Shown one piece after another: positions 5,505-9,783 of a stretch of 9,783 bases of DNA; the first letter of the stretch is position 1; each line of letters starts with the position of its first letter. This DNA is from JAFGPJ01 sp964439135 (GTDB taxonomy: Bacteria > Planctomycetota > Phycisphaerae > Sedimentisphaerales > Anaerobacaceae). The position numbers and the translations under genes were made by a program. The stretch covers positions 1-9,783 of the forward strand of contig CAYTNN010000169.1 in the NCBI GenBank assembly GCA_964439135.1, written 5' to 3'. The notes under the pieces are model-generated. The model did not search any database and was not told the DNA's origin. It saw nothing but the letters and a program-made list of their open reading frames with translations.

Positions 5505-7409
5505 ATCAATTTTTTTATCGGCGATTTTGTTTTTTGCGTTTCCTAAAAACTCGTCAATCTCAATTGTTTTATTCTCTTTAATGCCCCGGATCCTAACGTT
5601 GACGGTGCCGACCTCGGCTTCTTTCGGGCCGACCACGAGCATATATGGCAGCTTTTCGCCGTGGGCTTTGGCGATTTTGGCGCCTATCTTCTCGTCCGAG
5701 CTGTCTGTGCTACAGCGCAGGTGAGAATCTTTCAGTTTGCGCTCAACATTGCTCGCGTATTCATTGCTTTTTTCGCTTATCGGCAGAACCCTCACCTGCT
5801 CCGGCGAGAGCCAAAGCGGGAAATTCGCTCCATAGTGTTCTATCAGAATGCCAATAAAACGCTCGAAAGAGCCCAAAACAGCCCGATGAATCATAACCGG
5901 CGTCTTTTCGATATTATCCTTGTCCGTATAGAGCAGGCCGAAACGCTCCGGCATGGAAAAATCCAGTTGAATCGTGCCGAGCTGCCAGGACCTCTTGAGG
6001 CAGTCCCTTATGTGGAAATCAATCTTCGGACCATAAAACGCGCCATCGCCCTCGTTGATTTTATAATCGATATTTTTCTGCCTGAGGGCGTCCTCGAGGG
6101 CGTTTGTAGCCGTTTCCCAAATTTCATCCGAGCCGATATGTTTATCGGGCTTGGTGGACAGCTCGATGTGGAAATCTTCGAACCCGAACGCCTGGTATAT
6201 TTCGAAAGTCAGCTCGATGACTCCGATGATCTCAGCCTCGATCTGCTGGGGTGTGCAGAAAATATGGGCGTCGTCCTGGGTAAACTGCCGAACCCTGAAG
6301 AGCCCGTGCATAACGCCGCTGGCCTCGTGCCGATGTACTAAGCCAAGCTCGGCAACGCGCATCGGAAATTCCCGATACGAATGCTGCCGGTTCTTATAGA
6401 CCAGACATCCGCCGGGACAGTTCATCGGCTTGATAGCGTAGTCCGCATTGTCGAAACTGGTGAAGTACATGTTCTCTTTGTAATTGTCCCAGTGACCACT
6501 CTTATGCCAGAGCTCCTCGTTGAGAATGATCGGCGTGCGGATTTCCTCATACCCGTATTGATTATGAACGCCGCGCCAGAAGTCCACGATGGCGTTCCAG
6601 ATAATCATGCCTTTCGAATGAACGAACGCAAAGCCGGGACCGGCTTCGTTGAAACTAAACAGGTCCAGTTGTTTGCCCAAAACGCGGTGGTCCCGCTTTT
6701 TCGCTTCGTCCAGTCTCTGCAGATAATCATCAAGATCTTTTTTGGTCGGCCAGGCAGTGCCATAGATCCGCTGGAGCATTTTTTGCGTCGGGTCGCCATG
6801 CCAATAAGCGCCCGCTACGGACATGACCTTGGAGCTTCCTACTTTTCCCGTGCTGGGCACATGTGGACCCCTGCACAGATCCTCGAAGCCGTCTCCATGC
6901 GAATAAAAACTGATAACGTCACTGTCCGCGTGGCTTATATTGTCGGTCTTATATTTATCGCCCGCCAGCTTCCGGGCGGCCTCGGCCCTGGTCATTTCGG
7001 TGCGAACAAACGGTCTGTCCGCCTTGATGATTTCGGCCATTTTCTTTTCGATGCGCTCGAAATCGCCCGGCCGAATCGGCTCGTCAAGATCTACGTCATA
7101 GTAAAATCCGTCCTCGACCGTCGGGCCATAAACCAGTTTCGTATCGGGCCAGATGCTGCATATTGCTTCGGCCATGATATGTGCGCAGCTATGCCGCATC
7201 ACTTCAAGGCCTTCATCGTCTCGTGGAGTAATGATTTGAACTGCAACCTCGCCGTTGAGAGGCGTGGATAAATCGACCAATCGGCCATCCATCTTCGCGG
7301 CCACGGCAGCTTTTGCGAGTCCCGGCCCTATCTGTTCAGCCAGTTGCTTTGCTGTTGCCCCGTCAGTGACCTCTAATATGCTGCCGTCGGGCAGCGTAAT
7401 TTTTGCCAT
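5493..7409 (-). CDS. thrS: Threonyl-tRNA synthetase
   Basis: Charges tRNA-Thr with threonine and removes mischarged serine. The ATG at 7409 gives 638 residues, close to the E. coli length of 642. The frame extends 12 codons further to a TTG at 7445, but its AGGA is too close and the family begins M-x-x-I-T-L-P-D-G. Domains in order are TGS (1 to about 62), the editing domain with HSCAH (H73, H77) and CRGPH (C179, H183), the class II catalytic core, and the anticodon-binding domain from about 540. The catalytic zinc ligands are C331 (in MNCPGG), H382 (in DDAHIF) and H508 (in VMIHRA); the motif 2 arginine is R360 in HRHE. All key residues are intact. infC follows, as in many bacteria. A strong promoter lies upstream. 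Confidence 0.97.
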   Translation of the reverse strand: MAKITLPDGSILEVTDGATAKQLAEQIGPGLAKAAVAAKMDGRLVDLSTPLNGEVAVQIITPRDDEGLEVMRHSCAHIMAEAICSIWPDTKLVYGPTVEDGFYYDVDLDEPIRPGDFERIEKKMAEIIKADRPFVRTEMTRAEAARKLAGDKYKTDNISHADSDVISFYSHGDGFEDLCRGPHVPSTGKVGSSKVMSVAGAYWHGDPTQKMLQRIYGTAWPTKKDLDDYLQRLDEAKKRDHRVLGKQLDLFSFNEAGPGFAFVHSKGMIIWNAIVDFWRGVHNQYGYEEIRTPIILNEELWHKSGHWDNYKENMYFTSFDNADYAIKPMNCPGGCLVYKNRQHSYREFPMRVAELGLVHRHEASGVMHGLFRVRQFTQDDAHIFCTPQQIEAEIIGVIELTFEIYQAFGFEDFHIELSTKPDKHIGSDEIWETATNALEDALRQKNIDYKINEGDGAFYGPKIDFHIRDCLKRSWQLGTIQLDFSMPERFGLLYTDKDNIEKTPVMIHRAVLGSFERFIGILIEHYGANFPLWLSPEQVRVLPISEKSNEYASNVERKLKDSHLRCSTDSSDEKIGAKIAKAHGEKLPYMLVVGPKEAEVGTVNVRIRGIKENKTIEIDEFLGNAKNKIADKKIDLAL

Positions 7410-7453
7410 AGATATATCCGGTATTTCCAATCTTTCTGTACTCAAATCCTTAT

Positions 7454-7463
7454 TTAACGTTAA
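7454..7463. promoter_or_regulatory. Perfect 10-bp palindrome at the thrS transcription start
   Basis: TTAACGTTAA is a perfect palindrome lying about where thrS transcription should begin, just downstream of the -10. It could be an operator, but a single short A/T-rich palindrome may be chance. Confidence 0.25.
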
Positions 7464-7471
7464 CTAACGCG

Positions 7472-7500
7472 AATTTAACCCAGTCGCCCAAATCTGTCAA
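7472..7500 (-). promoter_or_regulatory. Sigma-70 promoter for thrS
   Basis: On the minus strand a perfect -35 TTGACA (7500-7495), a 17-base spacer and the -10 TAAATT (7477-7472, four of six). Predicted start is near 7465, about 55 bases ahead of the thrS ATG. No long T-box-type leader fits in this space. Confidence 0.65.
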
Positions 7501-7523
7501 CATTATTTATCTTCCGATTTTTA

Positions 7524-7552
7524 TTGCTATATAGCGATTTTACCTGTATAAT
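7524..7552 (+). promoter_or_regulatory. Sigma-70 promoter for the FHA gene
   Basis: TTGCTA (7524-7529), a 17-base spacer and a perfect TATAAT (7547-7552). Predicted start is near 7559, about 40 bases ahead of the GTG start. Its -35 is only 23 bases from the thrS -35 on the other strand, so the two promoters are back to back. Confidence 0.65.
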
Positions 7553-7582
7553 AGTATCAACTTTGGCAAAGCACAAATGAAT

Positions 7583-7589
7583 AAGGAGG
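7583..7589 (+). promoter_or_regulatory. Ribosome-binding site that fixes the FHA gene start
   Basis: AAGGAGG, a near-perfect site, stands eight bases before GTG 7598. The in-frame ATG at 7577 lies before this site and has no site of its own. GTG 7598 is therefore the likelier start; GTG 7604 is a weaker alternative. Confidence 0.65.
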
Positions 7590-7597
7590 AAACCAGA

Positions 7598-8047
7598 GTG
7601 GACGTGAATTTAGTTCTATTTAAAAAAGACGGCTCAAAGAAAAATTTCTCCTTGCCGAGCAACATTACGATAGTTGGCCGACGTCACGATTGTGACTTGT
7701 GCGTTCCCCTTATGGTCGTCTCCAGAAGGCACTGCCAGTTGAGCCAGAACAACTTGTCATTGAAAGTCCGCGATCTCGACTCGCGCAGCGGCACTTTCCT
7801 TAACGGCAAACGTATCAGCGAGGCAACAGTTCAGGCAGGTGACTATATAACGATAGGGCCGCTTACGTTCCTGCTGCAGATTGACGGAGAGCCTAAAAAG
7901 ATCGCCCCCCCTCAACAGCCCAGGACAACACCGGCCCCTAAGAAACCACCCGCACAAAAGGCCCCGGCGAATGATTTATCCGGCAGTTTCCCCGAACTCG
8001 AGATCGATGACTCCGACTCATTTCTTGACGAACTCGATGATATTTAA
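7598..8047 (+). CDS. Small FHA-domain protein
   Basis: With the GTG start it has 149 residues. Residues about 3-97 form a single forkhead-associated domain, which binds phosphothreonine peptides. The conserved positions are G27-R28, S42-R43-R44-H45 (VVSRRH) and the N69-G70 of GTFLNGKRI. A Pro/Ala/Lys-rich linker follows (about 98-128). The short acidic tail (ELEIDDSDSFLDELDD) could be a docking or regulatory segment. No kinase is seen in the window. It is followed, after 207 bases, by the GspE-like ATPase on the same strand, so it may act with a secretion or pilus system; FHA proteins do so in some type III and VI systems, but the link here rests only on proximity. The domain call is secure; the partner is unknown. 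Confidence 0.9.
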   Translation: MDVNLVLFKKDGSKKNFSLPSNITIVGRRHDCDLCVPLMVVSRRHCQLSQNNLSLKVRDLDSRSGTFLNGKRISEATVQAGDYITIGPLTFLLQIDGEPKKIAPPQQPRTTPAPKKPPAQKAPANDLSGSFPELEIDDSDSFLDELDDI

Positions 8048-8059
8048 GCTGGTTTCTAT

Positions 8060-8089
8060 TTGACATTAATCCCAGGATAAATCACTAAT
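8060..8089 (+). promoter_or_regulatory. Possible promoter ahead of a 13-codon ORF and the ATPase gene
   Basis: A perfect -35 TTGACA (8060-8065) with ACTAAT (8084-8089, four of six) after 18 bases. It precedes a 13-codon ORF (8106-8147, MPSLNRPTFEMHA) that has GAGGA seven bases upstream. The -10 is poor, so this is tentative. Confidence 0.3.
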
Positions 8090-8176
8090 CGGCGAGGAAT
8101 AAAAAATGCCGTCACTGAACCGGCCGACGTTCGAAATGCACGCTTAGATATTTTTGAATTGTTAAGAATTATTAGC

Positions 8177-8205
8177 TTGCCAAAGCCAGTAAAATATATT
8201 ATTAT
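8177..8205 (+). promoter_or_regulatory. Probable promoter for the GspE-like ATPase gene
   Basis: TTGCCA (8177-8182), a 17-base spacer and TATTAT (8200-8205, five of six). It lies about 50 bases before the ATG at 8255, suggesting the ATPase can be transcribed separately from the FHA gene. Confidence 0.45.
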
Positions 8206-8254
8206 AACATTCTGTTAGCGATTTATATTCCGTATTTGCCTGGAGAGAAATTAT

Positions 8255-9783
8255 ATGCAAATATTGGATTTTATATGCGGTATTCTGCCAGCTCAGTTCT
8301 GCCTGTCGCAAACAGAAGTCAGTTCAGTCTCAGAAACATCGCTGCCTTTTAATCCTACCAGGCTCGTCTTTCTCGTGGTATGGTTTTATTTTTGCCTGTA
8401 TTTTGTCCAACGTGCCCAGTTTAGCCCATTAGTTCCCAAGAAATACAAATCAATTTCCTATATTATCAGCCTTGTTGCAGGACCTATCCTTTTTCTTGTT
8501 TTGATAATAATGGATACAGCAAAAAAGTCTTCGAAAAGCGACAGCAGCCTTTTCGAGACAATAGCAGAACAGCTAAGAAATATCATTGCCAATATACGCT
8601 CTATCAAGCCCAAGCTCCGCAAACAAGCCTCTACGATAAAACTTCTTGATTCGTCAGGCAGAAGTATCAATGAGATATACGGGCACAGCAGCAGCAAACG
8701 AAAGGACAGCCACACTCTCGATTTAACCGAGCAAGTTATCGCCAGGGCTCTTGATCAGCGGGCCAGTGATATTCTTATCGATCCGACGGGCGATTCAATA
8801 TACAAAATCAGGCTGCGAGTGGACGGTGTCCTGCGAATAGTAAATGAAATCAAAGCTGAAACCTGCAAAGCGGTTATAAACAGCATCAAGGCTGTTTCGG
8901 GTATGGACATCTCCGAAAAACGGAGACCCCAGGACGGAGCGTTCATAGCAAAAAAAGGTGACACAAGCGCTTCGTTTCGAGTAGCAAGCGCCGGCGTCCT
9001 CAACGGCGAAAAGCTGTCGATACGGGTACTGAACCAGGCAGCAAGCTCGTTTACACTGGCTGATATGGGACTTACGAATAAGCAATATTCAATGGTTCAA
9101 AGTGCCATAAAAAAACCATTCGGCATGGTTTTAATGTGCGGCCCTACCGGCAGCGGCAAAACCACTACTATGTACGCAATGCTCAACGAGATTGACAGAT
9201 TTACACGAAATGTCATCACGGTGGAAGACCCGATCGAGTCGATGCTGCCGGAAACCAGTCAGATTGAAATTAATCCCAAAGCCGATATTACATTCGCAAA
9301 AGCCTTGCGCAGCATCCTCAGGCAGGACCCAGATGTTATATGTGTAGGCGAAATACGTGATGAGGAAACTGCAGAGATTGCCCTTCGAGCATCGCAGACC
9401 GGTCATCTTGTGCTGGCAACAGTGCACTGTCATAGTAACTGGGCGGCCCTGATCAGACTGCTGGATTTGGGCGTATCACCCCTTTTGCTGTCATCGGGAC
9501 TAAGTCTTCTGGTCTCACAAAGACTGGTTCGCCAGCTTTGCGAACATTGTAAAACACCGGCACAACTTACCGAGGGCCTAATCCGGGAATTCCAAAGTAA
9601 AGACGTTGACTACACAAATATGTTCGATGCTCAAGGTTGTCGGCAATGTAATGGAACCGGATATTTTGGAAGGACGGCGGTTTTGGATATTCTGCCGGTA
9701 ACCGACGAATTGAAGGCCGATATTGCCGATAACAAAGCACTGATTGATGAATTGAAAAATAAAGGCAAGAGAAAGAGCAGGAC
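8255..9783 (+). CDS. GspE/PilB-type secretion ATPase with N-terminal membrane segments, 3' incomplete
   Basis: The frame is open from ATG 8255 (GGAGAG seven bases upstream) to the window end, 509 codons, and lacks its C-terminus. Hydrophobic segments lie at about 37-52 and 68-86, then a charged linker. The N2-type domain has ASDILIDP (170-177) and RVDGVL (188-193). The ATPase core follows: Walker A GPTGSGKTT (296-304), Asp box ITVEDPIE (321-328), Walker B region RQDPDVICVGEIRDEETA (356-373) and His box QTGHLVLATVH (381-391). Two CxxC pairs (C429/C432, C462/C465) form the zinc site typical of GspE/PilB. This family powers type II secretion or pilus assembly from the cytoplasmic face. The usual soluble N1E domain is absent and the membrane segments take its place. 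The catalytic core is intact. Whether it serves secretion or pili depends on genes beyond the window. Confidence 0.93.
   Translation, partial: MQILDFICGILPAQFCLSQTEVSSVSETSLPFNPTRLVFLVVWFYFCLYFVQRAQFSPLVPKKYKSISYIISLVAGPILFLVLIIMDTAKKSSKSDSSLFETIAEQLRNIIANIRSIKPKLRKQASTIKLLDSSGRSINEIYGHSSSKRKDSHTLDLTEQVIARALDQRASDILIDPTGDSIYKIRLRVDGVLRIVNEIKAETCKAVINSIKAVSGMDISEKRRPQDGAFIAKKGDTSASFRVASAGVLNGEKLSIRVLNQAASSFTLADMGLTNKQYSMVQSAIKKPFGMVLMCGPTGSGKTTTMYAMLNEIDRFTRNVITVEDPIESMLPETSQIEINPKADITFAKALRSILRQDPDVICVGEIRDEETAEIALRASQTGHLVLATVHCHSNWAALIRLLDLGVSPLLLSSGLSLLVSQRLVRQLCEHCKTPAQLTEGLIREFQSKDVDYTNMFDAQGCRQCNGTGYFGRTAVLDILPVTDELKADIADNKALIDELKNKGKRKSR

Noticed and set aside
5661..7271. Long plus-strand open frames (226 and 296 codons) opposite thrS
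   Set aside because: They mirror the codon pattern of the intact threonyl-tRNA synthetase gene and have no family features.

Overview
The window looks like a chromosomal stretch of a Gram-negative-type bacterium, most likely a member of the Planctomycetota (Phycisphaerae-like). This is an inference from protein style: an FHA-domain protein beside a GspE-type ATPase, a tiny Cys/His protein, an HpnP-like radical SAM protein and moderate GC content. No rRNA or marker gene settles it. Gene density is only moderate, and several intergenic stretches hold small or decayed genes and structured leaders.

Layout. Positions 1-191 (-) are the start of an SPFH/band-7 membrane protein. Positions 206-715 are a divergent region with a promoter, a long leader and a short leader ORF that overlaps the start of an RhlE-type DEAD-box RNA helicase (716-1984, +). 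Converging on the helicase is a 53-codon gene for a Cys/His-rich, probably zinc-binding protein (2129-2290, -). It has its own strong promoter and a leader that can fold into competing hairpins or an H-type pseudoknot. Next, on the minus strand, are a decayed repeat peptide gene (2522-2662, one in-frame TAA) and a B12-binding-type radical SAM protein of the HpnP-like class (2678-4162). A 724-base stretch without an intact gene (4163-4886) holds a possible gene remnant and a REP-like palindromic repeat.

The second half starts with the conserved translation pair thrS-infC (minus strand, 7409 down to 4887). infC has no ATG, GTG or TTG available at its proper N-terminus and must use ATA or ACG. 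A compact divergent promoter region separates thrS from a small FHA-domain protein (7598-8047, +). The window ends in a GspE/PilB-type secretion ATPase (8255 to the end, incomplete), whose N-terminus carries two predicted membrane segments in place of the usual N-terminal domain.

Functional reading. thrS and infC form a housekeeping translation operon; the usual followers rpmI and rplT are absent here. The FHA protein and GspE-like ATPase may be the start of a type II secretion or type IV pilus cluster continuing beyond the window. The most unusual part is 2129-2418, a very small putative zinc-binding protein behind a structured leader. No tRNA, rRNA, CRISPR array, intact insertion sequence or convincing rho-independent terminator was seen.
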